Assembly (NCBI GenBank): GCA_039180525.1
Contig: JBCDDF010000002.1
Span: forward strand, 62,001 to 126,000
Source of the DNA: Halovulum sp039180525
Lineage (GTDB): Bacteria > Pseudomonadota > Alphaproteobacteria > Rhodobacterales > Rhodobacteraceae
DNA: 64,000 nucleotides
Direction: 5' to 3'
The notes under the pieces are model-generated. The model did not search any database, was not told the origin of the DNA, and saw only the letters and a list, made by a program, of their open reading frames with translations. A program made the translations under genes and the position numbers. Below are positions 8,162-15,158 of this stretch, in pieces (the first letter of the stretch is position 1; the number at the start of each line of letters is the position of its first letter).

Positions 8162-8700
8162 ATGTTTCAGCGCACACTCTCATCGTTTGCAAATCACATC
8201 GGCCACATAGGGGCATTCCTGTGGTCGGGCTGGGCCGGCCCTGCGGCGGTGTCGCTTCTCTTTGCGGCTTGGCAGGCGGGGCACGAAGCCTACGGCCCTT
8301 TCATCCTGACCTCGCCGATCGACCAGATGCGGGCGGTTTCGGCGCTGGCCGTAGATCCCGCGGCATGGCAGATCGCGGCACTGACGCTGCAACGCGCGGT
8401 CACAGGTTTTCTTCTGGTGGCCGGGGCGGGGGCATAGCGCTCGGCGTGGCGGCGGGCTACTCGCCGGCAACGCTGCGCCTGGTGACACCACTCATAACCG
8501 TGCTTATGGGCGTGCCGCGCATCGCCTGGATCGTCCTGGCGATGATAGTATTGGGCGGCTCTGACGCGACCGTCAGGACGGTCATCCTCGTCTCGGCCCT
8601 GCCGGTTGTCTTTCTGGGCGCCGCCCGCGGGATCATCACGCGGGACAAACTTCTCGATCGCATGGCCGAAGTCTTCGGCGCGGGGCCCGTTCGGCGGTTC
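8162..8700 (+). pseudogene. ABC transporter permease, frameshifted and truncated by an IS end
   Basis: From ATG 8162 the frame encodes a TauC/SsuC-type permease N-terminus (MFQRTLSSFANHIGHIGAFL...) but stops at TAG 8435-8437. Homology continues in the next frame (IALGVAAGYSPATLRL, then GVPRIAWIVLAMIVLGG, the EAA-loop region). Loss of one G in the run at about 8426-8433 accounts for the shift. The second frame ends at TGA 8701-8703, which is the first triplet of an IS3-family terminal sequence, so the C-terminal third is missing. No ATPase gene remains. Together with the interrupted binding protein this is a dead importer. Confidence 0.8.
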
Positions 8701-8835
8701 TGACCTGAACCCCTGAATCTCCTCCACGGAATGGTAGAGTCCTCACAACTGAGAGGACTGAGAATGAAGCCGAGATTCAGCGACGAGCAGATCATTCAGA
8801 TCATCAAAGAGCAGGAGGCAGGCGGGCACACGGCT
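8701..8835 (+). mobile_element. Left end of an IS3-family insertion sequence, truncated
   Basis: The segment begins TGACCTGAACCCCTGAATC, a terminal-repeat-like start typical of IS3/IS407-group elements, directly where permease homology stops. At 8764, behind GAGAGGACTGAGA, starts the first 20 or so codons of the OrfA transposase (MKPRFSDEQIIQIIKEQEAG), matching the IS3 OrfA N-terminus. Homology fades around 8820-8835 and a conjugation-gene fragment begins, so the IS was cut by a later event. The right end of the IS is not in the window. The right boundary given is approximate. Confidence 0.75.
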
Positions 8836-8860
8836 GTCCCACGCCGGGGCAGGCGCAGAT

Positions 8861-9535
8861 GTGTCCCCTGCCGATCTGGTGCGCCAGCGCGCCGTGGTGT
8901 TCCTCTGCGGGACGCAGCGCAATGTGCGACGGCTCGGCACTTACTACTCCTTGCTGATCAACTGCTTCCTGGATTGCCTCTACTCGGAAGTTGGTCCCGT
9001 GACCTTCATCGGCGAAGAAGTCACCAACGCGCCCCTGCAGGCCTATGTTGATGCCCTGACCACGATCCGTGGGCCAGGCGGGGAAGCCCATAATGTGGCC
9101 CAATCGCGCGTGGCGATCAAAAAGAAGTTCGGTGAAGAAGCGGACGATATCATCGACGAGAACGCTGTCACCAAAATCTGGATGTCGATCACCGGCCTCG
9201 CGGAGGCCAAGCGCGTCTTGGAAATGATGGGCGAAGAACTGGCGGTGCAGGAAAATCTCGGCGCGGATAACACCAGCCACCGCCTGCAGAGCAATCTCAG
9301 CTTGGTCAAGCAGCGCATCATGAGCCCGGCGCAATTGCTTGCTCTACCCTCCCATCAGATGCTGGTCCATGTCCGGGGCATCGGCTTCTTTGTTCTGGAT
9401 AAGATCAGCCAGAACAACATTGGCCCTTACCATGAATTGGCAGGCACCAATGAAGTCGAACGCGGCAAGCTGCCTTATCTGCCCAAGCTGATCCTGCCCT
9501 TGCCGCCCGAGGCAAACGGGGGAGGCGCGTCATGA
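8861..9535 (+). CDS. C-terminal fragment of a type IV coupling protein (TraG/VirD4 family)
   Basis: The 224 residues from GTG 8861 resemble the C-terminal half of conjugative coupling ATPases: FLCGTQRNVRRLGTYYSLLIN, an AQSR segment following the usual Walker B region, and the terminal LLALPSHQMLVHVRGIGFFVLDKISQNNIGPY. The Walker A part is absent, and the expected Walker B acidic pair reads FIGEEVTN. The frame is open a little upstream (AGAGADVSPADL), so the start is arbitrary and the gene is 5'-truncated at the IS junction. Full-length proteins of this family exceed 500 residues. It would be inactive as a DNA pump and marks a former conjugative or integrative element. Confidence 0.7.
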   Translation: MSPADLVRQRAVVFLCGTQRNVRRLGTYYSLLINCFLDCLYSEVGPVTFIGEEVTNAPLQAYVDALTTIRGPGGEAHNVAQSRVAIKKKFGEEADDIIDENAVTKIWMSITGLAEAKRVLEMMGEELAVQENLGADNTSHRLQSNLSLVKQRIMSPAQLLALPSHQMLVHVRGIGFFVLDKISQNNIGPYHELAGTNEVERGKLPYLPKLILPLPPEANGGGAS

Positions 9536-9777
9536 AGGTCGCCGCGCTCTTTCTCTGGCTGGCCGTGCCGCTGGGCCTCTATGGCGTCTACACCCACTGG
9601 GGTACGCCGCATCTGGTTTATGAATATACCTTCACCGGCGGCAGCCGCTCCGACCCGAGACTGCCCAGGCATTACCTGACCTGCCGCTATATCGGCTGGC
9701 ACGGCAGCGTGATCGCGCCCGCCCAAGCGGGCCGGTGTCCCTGGGTCCGGTTCTTCCATGGAGGATCGGGTCAATGA
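9532..9777 (+). CDS. Small membrane protein linked to coupling-protein fragment
   Basis: An 81-residue protein starting in the stop codon of the TraG-like fragment (ATGA), so the two were co-translated. It has one N-terminal hydrophobic segment (VAALFLWLAVPLGLYGVYTHW) and a short C-terminal part with CRYIGWHG and a second Cys in GRCPWVRFF. I do not recognise a family. Its position suggests an accessory conjugation protein, and the membrane segment could be a signal anchor. Confidence 0.55.
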   Translation: MKVAALFLWLAVPLGLYGVYTHWGTPHLVYEYTFTGGSRSDPRLPRHYLTCRYIGWHGSVIAPAQAGRCPWVRFFHGGSGQ

Positions 9778-10037
9778 ATAGAGGCAAGGGTCTCAGCCGC
9801 CAGCGGCAAAGTGCTGCGATAAGTCAGGCCAAATCGCGAGGTGATCTCCACCTCGGCCAGAATCTTCAATCCGCCCAGAAGCTGCCCCTGATCCATTTGC
9901 CCGGATGCGACAAGCGCTTCGCTCACCTCACGGCTTTGCAGTGGCAGGTTATAGGGCGCAATCGCGTCCCAGAAGGCCACCCAATCCAGTGACTCCAGCC
10001 ATTCCTGCACGTTTTCGATGTCCTGAAACACAACCAT
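9771..10037 (-). CDS. Hypothetical protein (88 aa), convergent with the small membrane protein
   Basis: Read leftward from ATG 10037 (GGTAAG about 8-9 bases upstream). The product is acidic and soluble, with the aromatic-rich N-terminus ENVQEWLESLDWVAFWDAI and no recognised domain. It overlaps the end of the 9532-9777 gene by 7 bases tail to tail. Codon use looks coding. A small regulatory or antitoxin-like protein is possible, but nothing in the sequence establishes this. Confidence 0.5.
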   Translation of the reverse strand: MVVFQDIENVQEWLESLDWVAFWDAIAPYNLPLQSREVSEALVASGQMDQGQLLGGLKILAEVEITSRFGLTYRSTLPLAAETLASIH

Positions 10038-10087
10038 ATCAACATCTTACCAAATCCACCCGCATCCCAGCAACTTTGAGGCGACCC

Positions 10088-10540
10088 ATGTTCGAAAAAC
10101 CAGTGGACAAAAGCTTCGATATCGAAGCCGCCCTGCGCGAGACCTTCCATGAGGCCACCTATGCCCATGCGGCGCGCATGCTGCGCACCCCTGAGGCGGC
10201 GCAGGAACTGCGGGAGGTGGTCGATGCCCATAGCGCCCGCGCCGAGACGCTGGAGCGGCTTTATCACGAGACCTATGACGCTCGGGTCGAGGCGATGCGC
10301 GCCGCCATCTATGACGACACAGCGCGGTTTGATCTGCCCCAACTGGCCCCGCTGGGCGCAGGGGCGACAGACAACAAGGTCACCGAGGCCGCCCATCGGC
10401 TGGTGCAGCAAGGCCATCTGCGCGACCGGCAGAAAATCACCGAGGCTCGCCACCGCGACATCGACGCGCTGCTCACCAAGCATCACCCCGAGGCGCAAGC
10501 CACGCCATCCTTTAACCGCACCGCGCAGTCCGTAAGGTGA
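10088..10540 (+). CDS. Hypothetical charged helical protein (150 aa)
   Basis: ATG at 10088 follows GAGGCGACCC. The sequence is rich in Ala, Arg and Glu with heptad-like spacing (EAAQELREVVDAHSARAETLERLYHETYDARVEAMRAAIY), suggesting long helices or a coiled coil. No family was recognised. It overlaps the next small gene by one base (TGATG). Its position between a coupling-protein remnant and a recombinase suggests mobile-element cargo or a mobilisation accessory protein. Confidence 0.55.
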   Translation: MFEKPVDKSFDIEAALRETFHEATYAHAARMLRTPEAAQELREVVDAHSARAETLERLYHETYDARVEAMRAAIYDDTARFDLPQLAPLGAGATDNKVTEAAHRLVQQGHLRDRQKITEARHRDIDALLTKHHPEAQATPSFNRTAQSVR

Positions 10541-10791
10541 TGGCGGCGATCCGGGATGAGGGCGCGCGCTTCTACCTCGCCTTTGATCAGCAATCCGAAG
10601 CCATCGCCGAAGAGCTGCGTGTGACCCAGGCAGCGGCCAAGCGGGCCGTGGCGGAGGCTTATCGCGAGGTTGAAGGCCGCGACTTCTATGAAACCGCAAA
10701 GGCTCACGAGGCGGAGACCTTCTCGGCCCGTGATCAAGGGCCGCAGAACCCAGACCTCAAGCAGACAGGCGGCTACCAAAGACAGGTGTAA
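10540..10791 (+). CDS. Hypothetical small helical protein (83 aa)
   Basis: Starts at ATG 10540 in a TGATG overlap with the preceding gene, so it is probably translationally coupled to it. The first 60 residues are helical and charged (AIAEELRVTQAAAKRAVAEAYREVEGRDF) and the tail is polar. No family was recognised. Either it is a separate subunit or it and the previous gene were once one longer protein. Confidence 0.5.
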   Translation: MAAIRDEGARFYLAFDQQSEAIAEELRVTQAAAKRAVAEAYREVEGRDFYETAKAHEAETFSARDQGPQNPDLKQTGGYQRQV

Positions 10792-10816
10792 CATTCTGTA
10801 AATGTGAAGAAATTCC

Positions 10817-10869
10817 TAGACCATAGTAGGAGTTTATGCCTATAATGTTCCCTTTTTGGTCCAAAAAGG
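10817..10869 (+). promoter_or_regulatory. Promoter with overlapping 19-bp palindrome upstream of recombinase operon
   Basis: TAGACC (10817-10822) and TATAAT (10841-10846) are spaced by 18 bases and make a plausible sigma-70 promoter. At the expected start-site region lies CCTTTTTGGTCCAAAAAGG (10851-10869), palindromic except for the central base. A repressor there would block expression of the accessory gene and the recombinase. As RNA it would also form a hairpin in the 5' leader. Which use applies is not known. Confidence 0.55.
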
Positions 10870-10891
10870 AGACCGCGACGAAAGGATAGAA

Positions 10892-11164
10892 ATGACAGAC
10901 GAAATACCCCAAATGAACATGCCGCCGCCCAAGGTTGCCTTTGACTGGCAGGAGTTCCTGCCGCACCTCGCCGAGAGTGATCTCAGCGAGGACCAGAAGC
11001 GCGCCTTCATCGAGACCATGTGGCAGATCGTGCTGGCCTTTGTTGATCTGGGCTTTGAGGTGGGTACGCCCCAAGAAAGCTGTGGAGAAGCTATTGATCT
11101 CAACGCCGCGCTTCAGCGCGCTATAGTAAGCTCGGACCACCAGGAGAAAGGAGACGCCGCATGA
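10892..11164 (+). CDS. Small recombinase-associated protein (90 aa)
   Basis: ATG 10892 follows AAAGGA with 5 bases spacing. The acidic 90-residue protein has the core FDWQEFLPHLAESDLSEDQKRAFIETMWQIVLAFVDLGF, predicted to be helical, and no known catalytic motif. Its TGA overlaps the recombinase ATG (ATGA), indicating translational coupling. This suggests a partner of the recombinase, for example a directionality or stability factor, but that is inference from position only. Confidence 0.65.
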   Translation: MTDEIPQMNMPPPKVAFDWQEFLPHLAESDLSEDQKRAFIETMWQIVLAFVDLGFEVGTPQESCGEAIDLNAALQRAIVSSDHQEKGDAA

Positions 11165-12873
11165 CAGTTCAGCCCACCAAGGCGGTGATCTATTGCCGCG
11201 TCTCCTCCAAGGCCCAGCAGACGGACGGCCATGGGTTGGAATCCCAAGAGGCCCGTTGCCGCCAATATGCCGATCTCAAAGGCTATGAAGTGGCCGCTGT
11301 CTTCCCCGATACCTTCACCGGGGGCGGCAACTTCATGAAGCGCCCCGGCATGCAGGCTTTGCTCAGTTTCCTGGATGCTCAGCCGGATGAGCGCTTTGTC
11401 GTCGTGTTTGATGACCTCAAGCGATATGCCCGCGATGTGGAGTTCCACATCAAGCTGAAACACGAGATGGATCGGCGCGGTGCAGTGCGCGAGTGCCTGA
11501 ACTTCAACTTCCAGGATACGCCCGAGGGCAAGTTCCAGGAAATCGTCATCGCCGCCACGGGCGAGCTTGAACGTGAACAAAACCGCCGTCAGGTGCGTCA
11601 GAAAATGCGCGCCCGCGTCGAGAACGGCTATTGGGTCAGCAATCAACCGATCGGCTACAGGTTCGAGACCGTCGCGAGCCACGGCAAACTGCTTGTCCCC
11701 AACCCGCCATTCGATGCCATGATCAGCGAAGCTTTCGAAGGATACGCATCGGGTCGTTTCCAAACCCAAGCCGAGGTTCGCGCCTTCTTCGAACGCTTCC
11801 CCGACTTCCCGCGCAACAAGGCAGGTGTGATCACACAGCAGCGCGTGACCGACATTCTCACCAACCCGATCTATTGCGGCTATATCCGCTCCAAGAGCTT
11901 TGAGATCGACTGGCTCAAAGGCCATCATCAACCGCTGATCAGCGTCGAGACGTTCGAGAAGGTACAAGACCGCCGTCGGGGTGTCGCCAAGGCCCCCAAG
12001 CGCCACAATATCGGCGATGACTTCGCCCTGCGCGGCATGGTCGCCTGTGGTGGCTGTGGCGTTCCCCTGCGCTCTTCCTGGGCCACTGGACGCGGCGGGA
12101 AGTATGCCTATTACCTCTGCCAGACCAAGAGCTGTGACGCCTATGGCAAATCTATACCACGCGACAAGCTTGAAGATGAGGTCGGCGAGATGATCCGCTC
12201 CTTGCAACCGACGGAGGGGCTGATTTCCCTGGCCCGCGCCATGTTCCGCAAGGCCTGGGACATGCGTGTCACACAAGGCAAGGAAATCATCGCGAGCGGC
12301 AAGCGCCAGATCACCGACACTGAAAGGCAAATTTACGGATTGCTGATGCGAGTTGTCGATGCCACCAGCCCCACCGTCATCCGCGCCTATGAAGACAAGA
12401 TCGCCAAACTCGAACGCCAGAAGTCCGTTGTAGCTGAAAAACTGCAAAATCAGGCGGCACCCAGGGGAAGCTTCGAAGAAAAACTAGAACCCATCCTCAC
12501 ATTCCTCGCAAACCCCTGGAAACTCTGGGAAAGTGGTAACATCCACCTGCGCCGGACAGTCCTCAAATTGGCCTTCACCGACCGCATCGAATACGTCCGA
12601 AATCAAGGACCTAGAACCTCCCAAATAGCGTTGCCATTCAAGGCGTTAGACGGCATTCAGAGCCTAAGGGTAAGTTATGGTGCGGTCGAGAAGACTCGAA
12701 CTTCCACGGGAGTTACCCCACAGCGACCTCAACGCTGCGCGTCTACCAATTCCGCCACGACCGCTTGGATTGGTTGGCGGGTGATAGCAAAGGGATTTGC
12801 GGTTGTGAAGGGCCCCGGCGGGTGCCGGGGCCCGAGCAATATACGCGTGTTCAGTCGGCTGCGGGCACGTTGA
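11161..12873 (+). CDS. Large serine recombinase (integrase) whose 3' end reads through tRNA-Leu
   Basis: The N-terminal resolvase domain begins AVIYCRVSSKAQQ, with catalytic Ser at about residue 15, and includes FDDLKRYARD and ATGELEREQNRRQ. A recombinase domain (about 160-275) and a Cys4 zinc ribbon follow (CGGCG...YYLCQTKSC, about 297-328), then a coiled coil (about 365-430). Such enzymes integrate and excise mobile elements. A strong AGGAGAAAGGAGA precedes the ATG. Beyond about residue 505 the frame lies antisense to the tRNA-Leu gene and ends 109 bases past it at 12873, so its last 60 or so residues are encoded by the attachment site and host flank. The usual protein would end near there. 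Confidence 0.85.
   Translation: MTVQPTKAVIYCRVSSKAQQTDGHGLESQEARCRQYADLKGYEVAAVFPDTFTGGGNFMKRPGMQALLSFLDAQPDERFVVVFDDLKRYARDVEFHIKLKHEMDRRGAVRECLNFNFQDTPEGKFQEIVIAATGELEREQNRRQVRQKMRARVENGYWVSNQPIGYRFETVASHGKLLVPNPPFDAMISEAFEGYASGRFQTQAEVRAFFERFPDFPRNKAGVITQQRVTDILTNPIYCGYIRSKSFEIDWLKGHHQPLISVETFEKVQDRRRGVAKAPKRHNIGDDFALRGMVACGGCGVPLRSSWATGRGGKYAYYLCQTKSCDAYGKSIPRDKLEDEVGEMIRSLQPTEGLISLARAMFRKAWDMRVTQGKEIIASGKRQITDTERQIYGLLMRVVDATSPTVIRAYEDKIAKLERQKSVVAEKLQNQAAPRGSFEEKLEPILTFLANPWKLWESGNIHLRRTVLKLAFTDRIEYVRNQGPRTSQIALPFKALDGIQSLRVSYGAVEKTRTSTGVTPQRPQRCASTNSATTAWIGWRVIAKGFAVVKGPGGCRGPSNIRVFSRLRAR
12678..12764 (-). tRNA. tRNA-Leu (anticodon GAG)
   Basis: On the minus strand the sequence starts GCGGTCGTGGCGGAATTGG and ends in a GTTCGAGTCT T-arm, acceptor CGACCGC, discriminator A and an encoded CCA (12678-12680). 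The acceptor stem GCGGTCG/CGACCGC pairs perfectly. The anticodon stem CAGCG/CGCTG encloses TTGAGGT, giving anticodon GAG. The long variable arm (TGGGGTAACTCCCG) is typical of class II tRNA-Leu. The serine recombinase gene runs antisense into its 3' end, so the tRNA is probably the integration target. Confidence 0.95.
12810..12833 (-). terminator. Perfect 10-bp GC hairpin after peptidoglycan-binding-domain gene
   Basis: GGGCCCCGGC (12810-12819) and GCCGGGGCCC (12824-12833) pair perfectly around GGGT. It lies 18 bases beyond the stop of the minus-strand gene and before tRNA-Leu. There is only a short T-poor tail, so termination may need Rho, or it may serve as an mRNA 3'-end stabiliser. Confidence 0.5.
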
Positions 12874-14161
12874 AGGCCGGCAGCACCGATCCGCCAGAGG
12901 CCGCCGCGGCGCCGGCACCCGGCGCAAGGCCGGCGGCGACGCGCAGAAGCTGCGGGCGATCCGCCTGGCCGGGGGCGAAGACGCCGGGCGCGCCGGCCTC
13001 CAGCGCGGCGATCGCGGCCTCATACCAGGGCTGCGCCAGATCGGTGCGGGCGGTGGCGCCGAAGCCCTCGTTCAGATGATGTCCCAGCACCTCGGCATAG
13101 GGCGCTTCGCCCAGGGCGACCAGAAGCAGACCCGAGCCGATCGCGACATCGGCACTGTCCGCGCGGTAGCCCGAGCCCAGGCAGATCCGCGCGGTGCTCT
13201 TCAACTGCGCCGGCGCCTGGCCGGTGCTCAGCACGAACTGTCCGACTTCCTGCAGCACCTGATCGCGCGGCTTCAGCGACAGAGCGGCCACGTATTGCTG
13301 CATCACCGGTGCGAACGCCGCGCACTGCTCGTCGGTTTGCGCGATGGTCACGCCGGGCACCTGCTTGGACAGCGCCTCGCTGGTGGCGATGGCATAGGTA
13401 CGCGCCAGGCAAAACTGCTCGGACCCCACGAAGTCGGGGTCGGAGGCCGAGGACACGGTGGTCACCCCGCCATTGGCGGTGGTCAGCATCGTCACCTGAT
13501 TGCAGAAACTGGCCATCGACCGTTCCTGCGTCGCCGTCCCAAAACTGGGCAAGGTCGCGACAGGCTCGACCGCGGGCGTCTCGGTTGCCGTGTCGGTCGC
13601 CGGTGCCACCACGACCGTCGTGGTGGACGGCTGCACGACCACGGGCGTTTGCGTCACCCCCGCAGCCTCGTCACGATAGGCAATCAGCAGACCGCGCGGC
13701 CCCTGCCCCCGCTGTGCGATCACCTGCGCCGCTTGGCCGGGGCTCGATTGCGCGCGGTAATAGGATGAGACGAGGAAACCGCGCTCAAACTCAGACAATT
13801 GCCCGGTCGCCGCGTACCCCATATGCGCCTGATACTGAGAAATGGCGCTTCGCGAATTGCGCCCCAGCACACCGTCGGGCGTGCCGGCGGGAAAACCGAA
13901 ATAGTTCAGCGCGACCTGGGTTTCGCGGTTGCGTTCGCGCTGCGCGGTGTTGACCACCGGCGCGCTGCGGCGCACGACCACGCGCGGCTGCTGGCGCTGA
14001 CGCTGCAATTCGCGCTGACGCGCGCCTTCGTTCACGATCACACCGCCGATCACGCCGCCGATTACGCCGCCCAGCACATCGCCGGCATCAGCCATCGCAC
14101 CCGAAACGGGTGTGATCACCATCGCGGTCGCCAAGAAAGTCGTTACAATACGCTTTGTCAT
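12851..14161 (-). CDS. Exported protein with peptidoglycan-binding domain
   Basis: A 436-residue protein with signal peptide MTKRIVTTFLATAMVITPVSGAMA, a glycine-zipper-like GDVLGGVIGGVIGGVIVNEG and a basic Gln/Arg-rich linker. A PG_binding_1-like module follows (about 75-130, NRETQVALNYFGFPAGTPDGVLGRNSRSAISQYQ). After a Thr/Val/Pro-rich spacer (TTTVVVAPATDTATETP) there is an unassigned C-terminal domain with several cysteines. It probably sits in the periplasm, attached to murein. ATG at 14161 is chosen because the signal peptide starts there; upstream codons look non-coding. It is divergent from lipB. Confidence 0.8.
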   Translation of the reverse strand: MTKRIVTTFLATAMVITPVSGAMADAGDVLGGVIGGVIGGVIVNEGARQRELQRQRQQPRVVVRRSAPVVNTAQRERNRETQVALNYFGFPAGTPDGVLGRNSRSAISQYQAHMGYAATGQLSEFERGFLVSSYYRAQSSPGQAAQVIAQRGQGPRGLLIAYRDEAAGVTQTPVVVQPSTTTVVVAPATDTATETPAVEPVATLPSFGTATQERSMASFCNQVTMLTTANGGVTTVSSASDPDFVGSEQFCLARTYAIATSEALSKQVPGVTIAQTDEQCAAFAPVMQQYVAALSLKPRDQVLQEVGQFVLSTGQAPAQLKSTARICLGSGYRADSADVAIGSGLLLVALGEAPYAEVLGHHLNEGFGATARTDLAQPWYEAAIAALEAGAPGVFAPGQADRPQLLRVAAGLAPGAGAAAASGGSVLPAFNVPAAD

Positions 14162-14297
14162 GAGATTCAAACCTTCACTCTGTCCCCCGAGCGGCCCCCA
14201 GCAGCCTCGGCCTTGTGTTTTTGATGCGCCGAGCTTAGCACAGGCGCTTGGCGGCGATGCAATCAAATCTGGGTAACACGTGGAAACACGACACGTG

Positions 14298-15026
14298 ATG
14301 GGCCAAGCACCTGGATTTGAGCCGAAAACCACCACCGTCGAGTGGCGGGTTTCGCCCCGCCCGGTGCCCTACCCGGACGCGCTGGCACATATGGACGCTC
14401 GCGTCGCCGCGATCCTGGCCGGCGAGGCGCCGGAACTGATCTGGCTGCTGGAACATCCGCCGCTTTACACCGGCGGCACCAGTGCAGAGACGGCCGATCT
14501 GCGCGATGCGAGGCGGTTTCCGGTCTATCCGGCACCGCGCGGCGGCGGCTACACCTATCACGGGCCCGGCCAGCGGGTGGTCTATGCGATGCTGGATCTG
14601 AACCGGCGCGGGCGCGACGTGCGCGCCTATGTCCATCGGCTGGAGGGGTGGATCATCGCCGCCCTGGCACAGTTCAACCTGACCGCGGAACGCCGCGCCG
14701 GCCGGGTCGGCGTCTGGGTGCCGCGCCCCGACAAACCGCCGCTGCCGGACGGGCAGGTGCACGAGGACAAGATCGCGGCGATCGGCGTGCGGGTTCGGCG
14801 CTGGGTGGCGTTCCATGGCATCTCGATCAATCTGGACCCAGACCTGGACCATTATCGGGGCATCGTGCCCTGCGGGATCGACGGGCACGGCGTGACCAGC
14901 CTGGTCGATCTGGGCTACCCGGTCACCATGGCCGATCTCGACACGGCCCTGCGCGCGGCCTTCGGCGACATCTTCGACGCCGCACACGTCGAGCCGGCAC
15001 CCGAACCGCCCCTCACCCCCCGGTAA
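14298..15026 (+). CDS. lipB: Octanoyl-[ACP]:protein N-octanoyltransferase
   Basis: LipB moves octanoate from acyl-carrier protein onto lipoyl-domain lysines, the first step of lipoate synthesis. Visible motifs are ELIWLLEHPPLYTGGTS, RGGGYTYHGPGQRVVYAML, the conserved Lys in EDKIAAIGVRVRRW, FHGISINL and the catalytic Cys in VPCGIDGHGVTSL. The length of about 242 residues is usual for the family. The start is uncertain: ATG 14298 or GTG 14280 (behind GGGTAA). It is divergent from the peptidoglycan-binding gene and precedes ctaD by 132 bases. Confidence 0.92.
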   Translation: MGQAPGFEPKTTTVEWRVSPRPVPYPDALAHMDARVAAILAGEAPELIWLLEHPPLYTGGTSAETADLRDARRFPVYPAPRGGGYTYHGPGQRVVYAMLDLNRRGRDVRAYVHRLEGWIIAALAQFNLTAERRAGRVGVWVPRPDKPPLPDGQVHEDKIAAIGVRVRRWVAFHGISINLDPDLDHYRGIVPCGIDGHGVTSLVDLGYPVTMADLDTALRAAFGDIFDAAHVEPAPEPPLTPR

Positions 15027-15065
15027 AGCGCGACAATTGACCCCGCCACGCCCCAATCGTGCGTG

Positions 15066-15094
15066 TTGAGACCGAGCCGGGCGCCCCGTATAGT
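15066..15094 (+). promoter_or_regulatory. Sigma-70 type promoter of ctaD
   Basis: TTGAGA (15066-15071) and TATAGT (15089-15094) are separated by 17 bases in the 132-base gap upstream of ctaD, giving a leader of about 58 bases. This is the best promoter-like pair in the gap. It suggests ctaD is expressed from its own promoter rather than by readthrough from lipB. Confidence 0.6.
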
Positions 15095-15158
15095 ATCGGT
15101 TACAAGCGCGGCCCGTCAGGGCAAACCCAACAACCCGCGCTTCAGGAGAGAGAGACGC

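Noticed and set aside
11113..12447. Long minus-strand frame (444 codons) opposite the recombinase
   Set aside because: It is antisense to a recombinase with clear catalytic and zinc motifs and shows no family resemblance; high-GC shadow.
8835..12764. Direct repeat of the tRNA-Leu 3' end marking the other side of the integrated element
   Set aside because: I looked for the T-arm and acceptor sequence near the IS junction and in the gap before the TraG fragment and did not find it, so no attachment-site pair is annotated.
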